Source of the DNA: Colwellia sp. 75C3
Lineage (GTDB): Bacteria; Pseudomonadota; Gammaproteobacteria; Enterobacterales; Alteromonadaceae
Direction: 5' to 3'
DNA: 64,000 nucleotides
Assembly (NCBI RefSeq): GCF_002836255.1
Contig: NZ_PJAU01000031.1
Location: 124,001 to 188,000 of the forward strand
The position numbers were made by a program, and so were the translations under genes. The notes beneath the pieces were generated by a model that saw only the letters and a program-made list of their open reading frames with translations, had not been told where the DNA came from and ran no database searches. Shown one piece after another: positions 18,024 to 26,710 of the stretch (positions are counted from its first letter, which is position 1; each line of letters starts with the position of its first letter).

Positions 18024-18100
18024 TTATGATAAATAGATAATAGCTTTACCTTATTATTTGTTTTTCTGTATACTCGCCCATAATCTTTTTTTAGCTACCA

Positions 18101-18844
18101 ATGCTGGAGCTTTCTTTGCTAGCTGTAATACGCGTTTTTTTAATGACCTTGGCGCTGGTCATCATTTGCACCATTTCTGTTTTTTATTCAATATTGCGTC
18201 CTTTTCACCGTAATAATGTTTATCACACAGCGAGATTTCTAGGGAAAGTCCCTAAACTTCTTGGTATTGATGTAGAGGTGAGAATTCCTGAATCGGTTAA
18301 AGATATTGGTCCTGTTGTCTATATGGCAAATCATCAGAACAGCTATGATCTTTTCACTCATGCTAATGCTGTATTACCTGGTACGGTGAGTGTCGGGAAA
18401 AAAAGCTTAAAGTGGATCCCGTTTTTCGGACAAATGTATTGGTTATCAGGCAATATTCTGATTGATCGTAAAAACACTAGTAAAGCAATGAATACCATTG
18501 AATTAACGGCAGATAAAATAAAGAAAGATAAACTTTCTATCTGGATGTTTCCAGAAGGTACCCGTAGCCGAGGTAAAGGTCTGTTACCATTAAAAACAGG
18601 TGCTTTTCGAACAGCTATTCAAGCAAATGTACCGATTGTACCTATTTGTGCCAGTAACCAAGTTGGTACTATCAACTTAAACCGTTGGGATAATGGTAAA
18701 ATTATTATCGAATTTCTAGACCCGATTCAGCTTAATGATTCAAGCCGCGAAAACTTACGCTCAGTAGTAAATGAAGTCCATGGATTAATGTCTGATAAAA
18801 TAGAAAAATTATCAGTTGAAGCAGCGGCTTATCATAACAAATAA
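18101..18844 (+). CDS. plsC: 1-acyl-sn-glycerol-3-phosphate acyltransferase (PlsC)
   Basis: Acylates lysophosphatidic acid to phosphatidic acid in phospholipid synthesis at the inner membrane. The 247-residue protein has an N-terminal membrane segment (about 5-28), the catalytic H-x4-D motif NHQNSYD with His78 and Asp83, and the FPEGTRSRGKG substrate motif starting at Phe150. IPFFGQMYWLSGNILIDR and VPIVPICASN are the other acyltransferase blocks. Length is normal for PlsC. rraB follows 20 bases downstream, so the two are probably one transcript. Confidence 0.92.
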   Translation: MLELSLLAVIRVFLMTLALVIICTISVFYSILRPFHRNNVYHTARFLGKVPKLLGIDVEVRIPESVKDIGPVVYMANHQNSYDLFTHANAVLPGTVSVGKKSLKWIPFFGQMYWLSGNILIDRKNTSKAMNTIELTADKIKKDKLSIWMFPEGTRSRGKGLLPLKTGAFRTAIQANVPIVPICASNQVGTINLNRWDNGKIIIEFLDPIQLNDSSRENLRSVVNEVHGLMSDKIEKLSVEAAAYHNK

Positions 18845-18864
18845 CATATAAATAGGTAATAAAG

Positions 18865-19215
18865 ATGATTGATGAAGAATTACAAGAATGGTTTGCCCAT
18901 ACCGAGATGTTAATTGCTGAGTTGCTTGGTGATGGCACTAATGAAGAAGTTTATCACACCATAGAGCATCACTTTGCCAGCAGTGATTTTGATGTATTAG
19001 AAAAAGCGGCTATTGCAGCATTTAAACTTGGTTTTGAGATTGAAGAGCCAGAAGAAGCTGAATTAGAAAATGGCGATAAAGTTTTTGCTTTTGATATTGC
19101 AACAGAACAAATGTTGGATGTGGACTTGATCAAAAAAGAAACTCAAGCTATGTTTGAACTGGCAAAAAAATGTGGCGTTGACTATGATGGTTGGGGTACG
19201 TACTTTGAAGAATAG
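18865..19215 (+). CDS. rraB: Ribonuclease E inhibitor RraB
   Basis: A 116-residue acidic protein that in E. coli binds the C-terminal region of RNase E and changes the degradosome. The C-terminal CGVDYDGWGTYFE is the family signature, and the start MIDEELQEWFAHTEMLIAELLGDG also fits. It is 20 bases downstream of plsC with a ribosome binding site (AATAAAGATG region is weak). Confidence 0.9.
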   Translation: MIDEELQEWFAHTEMLIAELLGDGTNEEVYHTIEHHFASSDFDVLEKAAIAAFKLGFEIEEPEEAELENGDKVFAFDIATEQMLDVDLIKKETQAMFELAKKCGVDYDGWGTYFEE

Positions 19216-19286
19216 CGTTAAGGGTTAGGAAAATACTCTAAGGCTTGAACACTTGTACAAAATATTTTAAAATGTGCAACATAACT

Positions 19287-19307
19287 AGCCAGTTTTTTAA
19301 ACTGGCT
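19287..19307 (+). terminator. Hairpin after rraB
   Basis: Nine-bp perfect stem AGCCAGTTT (19287-19295) and AAACTGGCT (19299-19307) with a TTT loop. No T run follows, so it may act as a 3' end stabiliser rather than a true terminator. Confidence 0.4.
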
Positions 19308-19376
19308 TGCTGGTGATAAGATACACTAGCTGATATTTGAAATTATTAATATCTTAAATACTAAGGAAAGTAAACC

Positions 19377-19532
19377 ATGGAATGGCTTAGCAGAACACTA
19401 TCACAAGAACCTACCGTACTAGCTCTCTCAATCACTTTAGTTGTCACTATCTTTGTCTTTGCGGCAAGAAAAGCGCACTTAAACCATTTAGCTAAAATGA
19501 AAAAGATAGACGATTCTTTTAATATTAAGTAA
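19377..19532 (+). CDS. Small single-pass membrane protein (51 residues)
   Basis: A short gene with ATG at 19377, an AAGGAAAG ribosome binding site starting at 19363, and a stop at 19530-19532. The product starts MEWLSRTLSQEPTVLAL and has one membrane span (about residues 12-30, LALSITLVVTIFVFAA) followed by a basic segment RKAHLNHLAKMKK. The basic residues after the span suggest the C-terminus stays in the cytoplasm. No family is recognised. It stands alone between rraB and nagR. The strong ribosome binding site and membrane pattern support a real gene. Confidence 0.6.
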   Translation: MEWLSRTLSQEPTVLALSITLVVTIFVFAARKAHLNHLAKMKKIDDSFNIK

Positions 19533-19729
19533 TATTTGAAGGTGAAAGCCCTACTAAATTCAACTTTCTTTATAAGTTGCTATCAGCCAGTTTAAATCTC
19601 TTCACTGATGTAAGATTAGTAGAATTGGTATGATTTAGCTTCATATACATGAAACTGAAGCAGTGAGAACTCACTGCTATAGACAGAATTTTAAGCTTCC
19701 TGTTAACCTAACGTTTTATTCCTCAGCAA

Positions 19730-20755
19730 CTAATTACACTGCGCACTTGAGTCTCTCACAATAAGTTTTGGTACATATTGGCTAATGGTCACTTGATTTT
19801 TTTGCTTGCGAACTTGGCTTAATAGTAAATTTGCCGCATCTTCAGCTATTTGACCATTGGGTTGATCTGCAGTCGTCAGCTTTGGCCAAGTTTGTCGAGA
19901 GAAAGGGCTGTTTTCAAAACCGACAATAGATAGTTGTTCTGGTATCGATATATTCATTAATCGTGCTGCAAATAATGCCCCAGCTGCGATCTCATCGTTA
20001 CAAGAGAAAATGGCGGTAGGGCGAGTATTATTACCCTCTGTAGACATCAACTGTTTTGCACCACTGACCCCTGAATCAAAAGAGTAATCCCCCTCTATAA
20101 TGAGCGACTTATTAAAGTCAATGTTACTTGCCTTCAATGCTTTTCTATAACCTTTATAGCGTTCAATAGTCGACATATGTTTTGCATCACCGGCAATAAA
20201 AGCAATATCTTTATGCCCTAAGTCAATAAGATGCTGAGTAATAGTTTGCGCAGCTTCTCTATCGTTGACCATAACACAGGGACTAAGCTCATCAGGAGCA
20301 ACGTCACCAGACATAATTCGCACCACCTTAACATCGAGGTCGACTAACGATTTCACAAATTCAGGCATTTCAGATAAAGGTGGGGTTAAAATTAAGCCAG
20401 CAATACGTGCATGCTTAACCATGTTTACCACCTCTTCAGTAATGTTTTCATTTTTTGCATCACAAGGGTGGATCAATAACTCAAAACCTTGCTTTTTACA
20501 GGCTGATAATATCCCTTCTTGCATATCAATGATGTAATAAGCGTTTGGGTTATCGTAAATATAAGCAACAGAGAATGATTTTGCACCAGCTAAGTTACGT
20601 GCTGATAAGTTAGGTTGATAATTTAGTTCATCTACCGCGAGTTGTACTTTTTCTCTTGTTAATTGACGTACTGAAGTTTCATTGTTAATAACACGTGAAA
20701 CAGTTTTTATTGATACGCCAGCTTGTTTTGCTACGTCATTTATAGTCGCTTTCAT
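19730..20755 (-). CDS. nagR: LacI-family regulator of N-acetylglucosamine use (NagR)
   Basis: A 341-residue repressor with an N-terminal LacI helix-turn-helix (TINDVAKQAGVSIKTVSRVINN) and hinge (YQPNLSARNLAGAKSF), then a periplasmic-binding-like effector domain (GLILTPPL, DLGHKDIAFIAGDAKHMSTIERYKGY, PTAIFSCNDEIAAGAL, SIVGFENSPFSRQTWPKLTT). The name rests on context: it sits beside pgi and the GlcNAc locus, and the palindrome TGACAGCGCTGTCA found before the GlcNAc genes also lies in its own divergent promoter region. In Alteromonadales, LacI-type NagR proteins control GlcNAc/chitin genes. The effector is probably GlcNAc-6-phosphate or glucosamine-6-phosphate, but that is not visible here. Confidence 0.85.
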   Translation of the reverse strand: MKATINDVAKQAGVSIKTVSRVINNETSVRQLTREKVQLAVDELNYQPNLSARNLAGAKSFSVAYIYDNPNAYYIIDMQEGILSACKKQGFELLIHPCDAKNENITEEVVNMVKHARIAGLILTPPLSEMPEFVKSLVDLDVKVVRIMSGDVAPDELSPCVMVNDREAAQTITQHLIDLGHKDIAFIAGDAKHMSTIERYKGYRKALKASNIDFNKSLIIEGDYSFDSGVSGAKQLMSTEGNNTRPTAIFSCNDEIAAGALFAARLMNISIPEQLSIVGFENSPFSRQTWPKLTTADQPNGQIAEDAANLLLSQVRKQKNQVTISQYVPKLIVRDSSAQCN

Positions 20756-20877
20756 CTGCAGGTAACCTTGTGCTTATTATTATATATCACTGGTTGAACC
20801 AGGAGTCTTGTTATTATTACACGGCTGTTCTGTAGTAATCTACTGGCATTTACAGTATTATTTAAGGTATTAACAAT

Positions 20878-20891
20878 TGACAGCGCTGTCA
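20878..20891. promoter_or_regulatory. NagR-type operator between nagR and pgi
   Basis: Perfect palindrome TGACAGCGCTGTCA, 123 bases upstream of nagR and 120 bases upstream of the pgi start. It may serve autoregulation of nagR, control of pgi, or both. Confidence 0.85.
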
Positions 20892-21010
20892 TTTTTTTAT
20901 AGGGTACCATGAAATTTTCACAGGTCATAATGGTTAAATCGAGCAAATACTCAACTTAACTATCGTGATGAAGTCGATAATTGTGTCTAAACCACCTTAT
21001 AGGAATTAGT

Positions 21011-22651
21011 ATGTCATCGCGTCAAACACTAGCTAGCTGGAAAAAGCTTCAGCAACTTGCCCAAGATAAAAAATCGCAACACATGAATGATTTGTTTGCG
21101 CAAGACGATGAGCGTTTCAATAAGTTCTCGATAGAATTGCCAAACATGCTGCTCGATTACTCTAAAAACCTAATAGACAGCGAAACATTAGATGCATTAT
21201 TAGCCTTGGCTGAAGAGACAAAGGTTTGTGATTGGCGAGCTAAAATGTTTGCTGGTGAGAAAATTAACAAAACAGAAGACCGCGCAGTATTGCATACCGC
21301 TTTGCGTCGTCAAAGTGATGAGCCACTTATTATTGATGGTGAAAATGTCACTGACCATGTTCAAAATCAGCTCGCTGAAATGGAAGTTTTTGTTAATAAA
21401 GTACGCCAAGGACATTGGTTAGGCTACTCAGGCAAACGTATTACCGATATAGTTAACATTGGTGTCGGTGGTTCAAATCTTGGTCCTCAAATGGTCACGG
21501 AAGCTTTAAAACACTATAGCGACGGCAGCGTTAATGTTCATTACGTATCTAACGTTGATGGCGCGCAAATTGCTGATGTACTGCGCCCATTAGAGCCTGA
21601 AAAAGTACTGTTTATTGTTTCAAGTAAAACCTTTACTACCACAGAAACTATGACGAATGCGCGTACCGCTATTAATTGGCTAACGAGTGCTTCTTTTAAT
21701 GAGAACTCAGTTGCGAAACACTTTGTTGCCGTAACAGCCAATAAAGAAAATGCTATGAGCTTCGGTATCGAAGAACAAAATATTTTTGATATGTGGGATT
21801 GGGTTGGTGGTCGTTTTTCTTTATGGTCAGCAATTGGTCTTGCGGTAGCGCTTGATCTAGGCTTCGATAAGTTTGAAGAGTTACTTAGCGGTGCACATGA
21901 CATGGATCAGCACTTTATCAGCGCTCCGTTAAAAGAGAATTTCCCAGCCATTCTTGCATTGATTAGTGTTTGGAATACCACTTTCCTTGGATCACAATCA
22001 CAAGCTATTTTACCTTACGATCAGACATTACATATGCTAACGGCATATTTACAACAAGCTGAAATGGAAAGTAATGGTAAGTCGGTTAGTTGGGATGGCG
22101 ATGAAATTGATTATGCTACCGTACCTTCTATTTGGGGCGAGTTAGGTATTAATGGTCAACATGCCTTTTACCAATACCTGCATCAAAGTAACAATGTAGT
22201 GCCTGCTGACTTTATCGGCTCAGTTAAAAGTGTTACACCAGTGAAAGGGCATCATGAAACTTTGATGGCTAACTTCTTTGCGCAAACACAAGCACTGATG
22301 GTTGGTGTTAATGAAGATCAGGTACGTGCAGATTTAAAAGCCAAAGGTCGCGATGCAGATTACATCGATAAAGTTGCGCCACATAAAGTACATAAAGGTA
22401 ATAGACCCACTAATACCATTTTATTGAAGTGTATTAACCCTAGAAATTTAGGTAGTTTAATTGCGGCTTATGAACATAAGATATTTGTTCAAGGTATTAT
22501 CTTACAGATATGTTCTTTTGATCAATGGGGGGTTGAGCTTGGTAAAGGTCTTGCCGCTGAGATACAAAATGAACTACAAACTGATAATATTTCTGAGCAG
22601 CATGATTGTTCAACGTCAAGTTTGCTTAAGTTTTACCAATTAGCAAAATAA
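21011..22651 (+). CDS. pgi: Glucose-6-phosphate isomerase
   Basis: Interconverts fructose-6-phosphate and glucose-6-phosphate. The chosen ATG 21011 (MSSRQTLASWKKLQQLA) follows AGGAATT; an in-frame GTG 30 bases upstream is less likely. The 546-residue protein has VNIGVGGSNLGPQM, the family signature DWVGGRFSLWSAIGL, the glutamate region SNGKSVSW, the histidine block NGQHAFYQYLHQS and the C-terminal KCINPRNLGSLIAAYEHKIFVQG. It is divergent from nagR with a NagR-type operator between them. It thus may be induced with the GlcNAc genes so that the fructose-6-phosphate they make can be turned into glucose-6-phosphate. Confidence 0.95.
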   Translation: MSSRQTLASWKKLQQLAQDKKSQHMNDLFAQDDERFNKFSIELPNMLLDYSKNLIDSETLDALLALAEETKVCDWRAKMFAGEKINKTEDRAVLHTALRRQSDEPLIIDGENVTDHVQNQLAEMEVFVNKVRQGHWLGYSGKRITDIVNIGVGGSNLGPQMVTEALKHYSDGSVNVHYVSNVDGAQIADVLRPLEPEKVLFIVSSKTFTTTETMTNARTAINWLTSASFNENSVAKHFVAVTANKENAMSFGIEEQNIFDMWDWVGGRFSLWSAIGLAVALDLGFDKFEELLSGAHDMDQHFISAPLKENFPAILALISVWNTTFLGSQSQAILPYDQTLHMLTAYLQQAEMESNGKSVSWDGDEIDYATVPSIWGELGINGQHAFYQYLHQSNNVVPADFIGSVKSVTPVKGHHETLMANFFAQTQALMVGVNEDQVRADLKAKGRDADYIDKVAPHKVHKGNRPTNTILLKCINPRNLGSLIAAYEHKIFVQGIILQICSFDQWGVELGKGLAAEIQNELQTDNISEQHDCSTSSLLKFYQLAK

Positions 22652-22732
22652 CATTTCAATCAGTTTCAACTAGTTAATCCACAATAGTACCGCTAAGGGC
22701 TATAAAGCTTAGCTAGAACAAACAAAATTACT

Positions 22733-22770
22733 AAAAGCTAATGCTATTAATATGGCCTTAGCTTTTTTTT
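22733..22770 (+). terminator. Probable pgi terminator
   Basis: AAAAGCTAA (22733-22741) can pair with TTAGCTTTT (22758-22766) across a 16-base region with some further internal pairing, and a run of eight Ts follows. Confidence 0.65.
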
Positions 22771-23059
22771 ATCTGTAGATCAAATAACACAGCATAATAA
22801 TTATCAAACATCCCCTCTCTATTGAAATGATTTATTATTCCAAAAAATGGTATAAAAATTCATAAATCAGTATTTCGTGTCTTCTTTTTATACAAAAAGT
22901 GATAACTATTTAGTTAGTTAACAGTTTAGTAACAAATAAATATAAACAATAAACCCTTTAAATTCAGTGGTCTTGTTATTTTTTGTAATCATTTCGTGTT
23001 TTTTGGTTAATTTATTCTGGTCAAACGTAATAATACACGGTATGGTTTATCAAGTCTTA

Positions 23060-23073
23060 TGACAGCGTTGTCA
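23060..23073. promoter_or_regulatory. NagR-type operator 1 before TonB receptor
   Basis: TGACAGCGTTGTCA, one mismatch from the perfect palindrome. It is 22 bases (centre to centre, two DNA turns) from the second copy, so two repressor dimers could bind side by side on one face. Confidence 0.8.
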
Positions 23074-23081
23074 TTAAATAT

Positions 23082-23095
23082 TGACAGCGCTGTCG
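23082..23095. promoter_or_regulatory. NagR-type operator 2 before TonB receptor
   Basis: TGACAGCGCTGTCG, one mismatch from the palindrome at its last base, 95 bases before the receptor start. Confidence 0.8.
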
Positions 23096-23190
23096 TAAAC
23101 TAAATAAATTATTTTAAGCTAAAAAAATAATATTCTAACGAAGCTAAAATAATAACATTCTAAAAACAAAACGTGTGTAAGGGAAAGTCG

Positions 23191-25824
23191 ATGTCAACTA
23201 AAACATTTAAAAAAGGCGTATTAGCTAGTTCAATTGCTATGATCTTAGCTGGTGTATCATCACAAGCTATTGCTGCTGAAGAAGCGGCAGTTAATAAAGA
23301 CGACGTAGAAGTCATTCAAGTAACTGGTATTCGAGGTAGCTTAAAAGCTAACGTAAATGCTAAACGATTTGCTGATGGCGTTGTTGATGTAATTAGCTCA
23401 GAAGATATTGGTAAATTTCCAGATAAAAACGTTGCTGATTCTTTAGCACGTATTCCTGGTGTTACTATTCAACGTCAATTCGGTGAAGGCTCTTCAGTAT
23501 CAATTCGTGGTGCTGGTGCAGAATTTACTAAAACAACTTTAAATGGTCAAAACGTTGCATCTACTGGCTGGTTTGTACTTGAACCTGCAAAACGTAGTTT
23601 CAACTATGAATTACTTCCTTCAGAAATCGTAGGTGATTTAGAAGTTTATAAAACATCACAAGCTGATCTTATCGAAGGTGGTGTTGGTGGTACGGTTGTT
23701 GTTAATACACGTACGCCTCTAGAATTAGACGCTAACAGCGCTTATGCTTCTGTTGAAGCGCAATACTCAGATGATTCAGAGTCAGTTGATCCTCAAATTT
23801 CTGCTATGTATAGCTGGAAAAATGAAGATGAAAACTTTGGTGTAATGGTTTCTGGTGTAATGCAAGAACGTGAATTACAGCGTCAAGGTAATGAAGCTTT
23901 TTGGCAGTGGGGCGCGGGTCCTGTTGCATTTGAACAAGAACGTAAACGTCAAGCGCTAACTGTCGCTTTAGAATATGCACCTACAGATAATTTATCTTTC
24001 GTATTGAATGCGATGGATATGAAAATGGAAGCAGACAACACTAACTACGCCTTATGGATGACTCAAGGTGATTGTGGTTGGGGTGGTGCACAATGTGACA
24101 CTGGTAGAGGTGAAACTACTCAGTGGATTGATCGCGGTACAGTAAATTCGGATGGTAATGGCGTACCAGCGGCAGGTCCTTTATATACTGGTTTTTATCA
24201 GGCTCGTCCTCGTGAAGCTACGATGAATTCAGACTTAATTGATTTACAAACCACGTATGAAGGTGATTCATTCACATTAGAAGTACAATTTGGTAGTACT
24301 ACATCTACGGGTGGTACTGATTTTGAAATGGTACTTGAAGATGGTAATGGTGGTACGCCAGTTAATGGTGGTACATACGATTTTACTGGTGGTCAGCAAA
24401 CTTGGGATATTCCTAATGGCATTGCTGGTCAATCAATGGCTGAGTATGATCCCGGCTCATTCGCTATGGGGACAGGCTCTAACTTTAATGCTACGCCTAA
24501 AACAGATGAAGAAACATACTTACAAGCTGATTTTGAATATGAACTTGATGGTGACTTTATAACAAGTATTAAAACTGGTTTCCGTTACGGTGATCACAAT
24601 ACTACTTCTCGTCGTTTTGAGTTTGACCAAGATGCTGGTTTTGATAATATGCTTTCTACGTCAGGTCTAAGAACAGGTACTATTAATGTAGGTGACGGAA
24701 ATTATCAAATATCTGATTTTGATATTGATGCTTTTAAAGATATTGCAAAAGCTAGCATCACAGGCAAAACTGAAGACCTAGGTTCTTATAGAGAACTTGA
24801 CGAAACCAATACAGCGCTTTATTTAATGGCAAACTATAATACCGATAGCGGCTTCCGTGGTAATTTTGGTGTACGTTATGTTATGACTGATGCTACCTCT
24901 ACTTATTACCAAAATGGCGTTAAAAATAGCACTGATGGTGATTATGCTGAAATATTACCAAGTGCTAACTTAGCATATAACCTTACTGATGATGTTATTA
25001 TCCGTGCAGCAGCTGCTCGTACAATGGCTCGTCCTCAGTATAACGATATGTATGTTAACCCTAATGTTTTAGGTGCTAATGATAACTTAGATAACAACCA
25101 ATTCTGGGTTGTTGGTAACGTAGACTTAGACCCTTTCATGGCTGACCAATTTGAAATTGGTGTTGAATGGTACTTCAATGAAAGTTCATTATTAGGCGCA
25201 ACAGTGTTTATGAAGGATGTTGCTAACTTTGTTAGTATTACAGAGTATCAATCAACTACAGCTAACTTACCTGGTGGTCCTTTTCCTGGTGACCTTCGCC
25301 CTGAAGAAGATGCGGCTGGTTGGACAGTACAAGAGAAACAAAACTCTAAAGAAGGTGAAGTATTTGGTCTTGAATTACAATACCAACAAGACTTTGATAA
25401 CGGTTTTGGTTTAATGGCTAACTACACTTATACGGATACTAGCACTGATACAGATACTTTCAGTGATAATAACCCTTATTTGAGTGATAGTTCAGACCAT
25501 GTAATGAATGCTTCAGGTTTCTATGAAAATGAAGACTTCTCTGTACGTATATCTTATAACTACCGTTCTGAGTACATGCTTCGTGAAGAAGGTTCTTATG
25601 GCAACCGTTTACATGATTCATTTGGTACTTTAGACCTTGGCGCTGTTTACCATATGAATGATAATGTTGACTTTAAACTTGACGTTGTTAATTTAACAGG
25701 CTCTGGTTCGGAACAGACAGGTAATAACCAGTTTGATGATTCAAATGGTTTTGCTCAAGGCTTCCCATTATTTTCTTATGAAATGGCTACTCGTATCAAT
25801 GCGGGTGTAAGCTTCAGATTCTAA
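23191..25824 (+). CDS. TonB-dependent outer-membrane receptor, probable chitooligosaccharide/GlcNAc uptake
   Basis: An 877-residue receptor starting at ATG 23191 after AAGGGAAAG (a frame opening 18 bases earlier lacks such a site). The signal peptide MSTKTFKKGVLASS... ends at AIA before AEEAAV. The TonB box region is probably VEVIQVTGIRGS, and the plug follows (DVISSEDIGKFPDKNVADSL, RIPGVTIQRQFGEGSSVSIRG). A long beta-barrel ends in AGVSFRF with the terminal phenylalanine of outer-membrane proteins. Two NagR-type operators in its leader, and the hexosaminidase and GlcNAc genes downstream, point to chitooligosaccharide uptake; the substrate is inferred. A strong terminator separates it from the next gene. 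Confidence 0.9.
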   Translation: MSTKTFKKGVLASSIAMILAGVSSQAIAAEEAAVNKDDVEVIQVTGIRGSLKANVNAKRFADGVVDVISSEDIGKFPDKNVADSLARIPGVTIQRQFGEGSSVSIRGAGAEFTKTTLNGQNVASTGWFVLEPAKRSFNYELLPSEIVGDLEVYKTSQADLIEGGVGGTVVVNTRTPLELDANSAYASVEAQYSDDSESVDPQISAMYSWKNEDENFGVMVSGVMQERELQRQGNEAFWQWGAGPVAFEQERKRQALTVALEYAPTDNLSFVLNAMDMKMEADNTNYALWMTQGDCGWGGAQCDTGRGETTQWIDRGTVNSDGNGVPAAGPLYTGFYQARPREATMNSDLIDLQTTYEGDSFTLEVQFGSTTSTGGTDFEMVLEDGNGGTPVNGGTYDFTGGQQTWDIPNGIAGQSMAEYDPGSFAMGTGSNFNATPKTDEETYLQADFEYELDGDFITSIKTGFRYGDHNTTSRRFEFDQDAGFDNMLSTSGLRTGTINVGDGNYQISDFDIDAFKDIAKASITGKTEDLGSYRELDETNTALYLMANYNTDSGFRGNFGVRYVMTDATSTYYQNGVKNSTDGDYAEILPSANLAYNLTDDVIIRAAAARTMARPQYNDMYVNPNVLGANDNLDNNQFWVVGNVDLDPFMADQFEIGVEWYFNESSLLGATVFMKDVANFVSITEYQSTTANLPGGPFPGDLRPEEDAAGWTVQEKQNSKEGEVFGLELQYQQDFDNGFGLMANYTYTDTSTDTDTFSDNNPYLSDSSDHVMNASGFYENEDFSVRISYNYRSEYMLREEGSYGNRLHDSFGTLDLGAVYHMNDNVDFKLDVVNLTGSGSEQTGNNQFDDSNGFAQGFPLFSYEMATRINAGVSFRF

Positions 25825-25850
25825 GCTTATAGTTATTATAAATAGTGTTT

Positions 25851-25882
25851 AAAAAAGGGGAGTAATACTCCCCTTTTTTTTT
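25851..25882 (+). terminator. Strong terminator after TonB receptor
   Basis: AAAAAAGGGGAGT pairs with ACTCCCCTTTTTT around a three-base loop, followed by more Ts. It should reduce transcription of the following sapC-like gene from the receptor promoter. That gene would rely on partial readthrough or its own promoter. Confidence 0.9.
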
Positions 25883-25978
25883 GCTCAAAATTTAAGAGAG
25901 ATCTATTCGAAAAAGGCTGGAAAATATCAGCATAATCTCATATAACTAATTATAAAAAACAACCTCAAGGATATTTAA

Positions 25979-26683
25979 ATGACTTCTGCAATCCAAGCCG
26001 TAAATTATGCTAGCCATAGTAAAATAAAAATTAAATCTAGTGCTAACTATCAGCATGCTAAAAGTCAGCAAGTAGTACCGCTTATTATTCATGAGTTTTC
26101 ACGTGCAAGTGCTGAAATGCCAATTGTATTTGTTAAGAATGGTCAAACAGGTGAGCTTCAATCTGTTGCTTTACTCGGCTTAACCGTTAATGAAAACCTC
26201 TTTTACAGTGAAGATAAATGGTTAGCGAACTACCTTCCTGCTTTGATTACGCATCACCCATTTGCTTTATTGCCAAGCCAAAATGATGAGAGTCAGCTTC
26301 AGGTTGTCATTAAGGAAGACAGTCACCTTGTTTCAAATGAAGAAGGGGATGCACTTTTTGATGATAAAGGTAATGAAACACAATATATGGAGAAGCGTAA
26401 AAGCGCTTTGGGCCATTATTATGAAAATAGTCAAACTACCAAAGCTTTTATGGACTTGTTGGTCGAAAAGTCATTGCTAAGTGAGCAAAATTTAACGATG
26501 AAATTAAATGATGAAAATATTTCGATTAATGGTGTGTATTTAGTTGATGAGAAAGCATTAAAAGCTTTACCTGATGAGGACTTTCTAATCCTTCGTCAAA
26601 GAGGTTACTTAGCGCCTATTTATAATCACTTAAGCTCTTTGCATCAGTTAAGTCGTTTAGCTAGGTTAAAAAGCGAAGTGTAA
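25979..26683 (+). CDS. SapC family protein
   Basis: A 234-residue soluble protein with the SapC-family pattern: VVPLIIHEFSRASAEMPIVFVKN near the start, ALLGLTVNENLFYSEDKWLANYLPA in the middle, and SINGVYLVDEKALKALPDEDFLILRQRGYLAPIYNHLSSL at the end. SapC takes its name from a Campylobacter surface-layer gene cluster, but in gammaproteobacteria such genes usually lie beside TonB-dependent receptors and tryptophan-halogenase-like genes, as here. Its role is unknown; no signal peptide is visible. It is the first of three genes probably co-transcribed (gaps of 27 and 21 bases). Confidence 0.8.
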   Translation: MTSAIQAVNYASHSKIKIKSSANYQHAKSQQVVPLIIHEFSRASAEMPIVFVKNGQTGELQSVALLGLTVNENLFYSEDKWLANYLPALITHHPFALLPSQNDESQLQVVIKEDSHLVSNEEGDALFDDKGNETQYMEKRKSALGHYYENSQTTKAFMDLLVEKSLLSEQNLTMKLNDENISINGVYLVDEKALKALPDEDFLILRQRGYLAPIYNHLSSLHQLSRLARLKSEV

Positions 26684-26710
26684 ATAACATTATAGGTAGT
26701 GGGAGGACGT

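Larger units (their letters stand above)
22652..23190. other. Long leader between pgi and TonB receptor gene
   Basis: About 540 AT-rich bases with no credible gene. The left part has the pgi terminator (22733-22770) and the right part two NagR-type operators (23060-23095). The middle is T- and A-rich, with several possible promoter boxes, and no conserved RNA was recognised. Confidence 0.5.
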
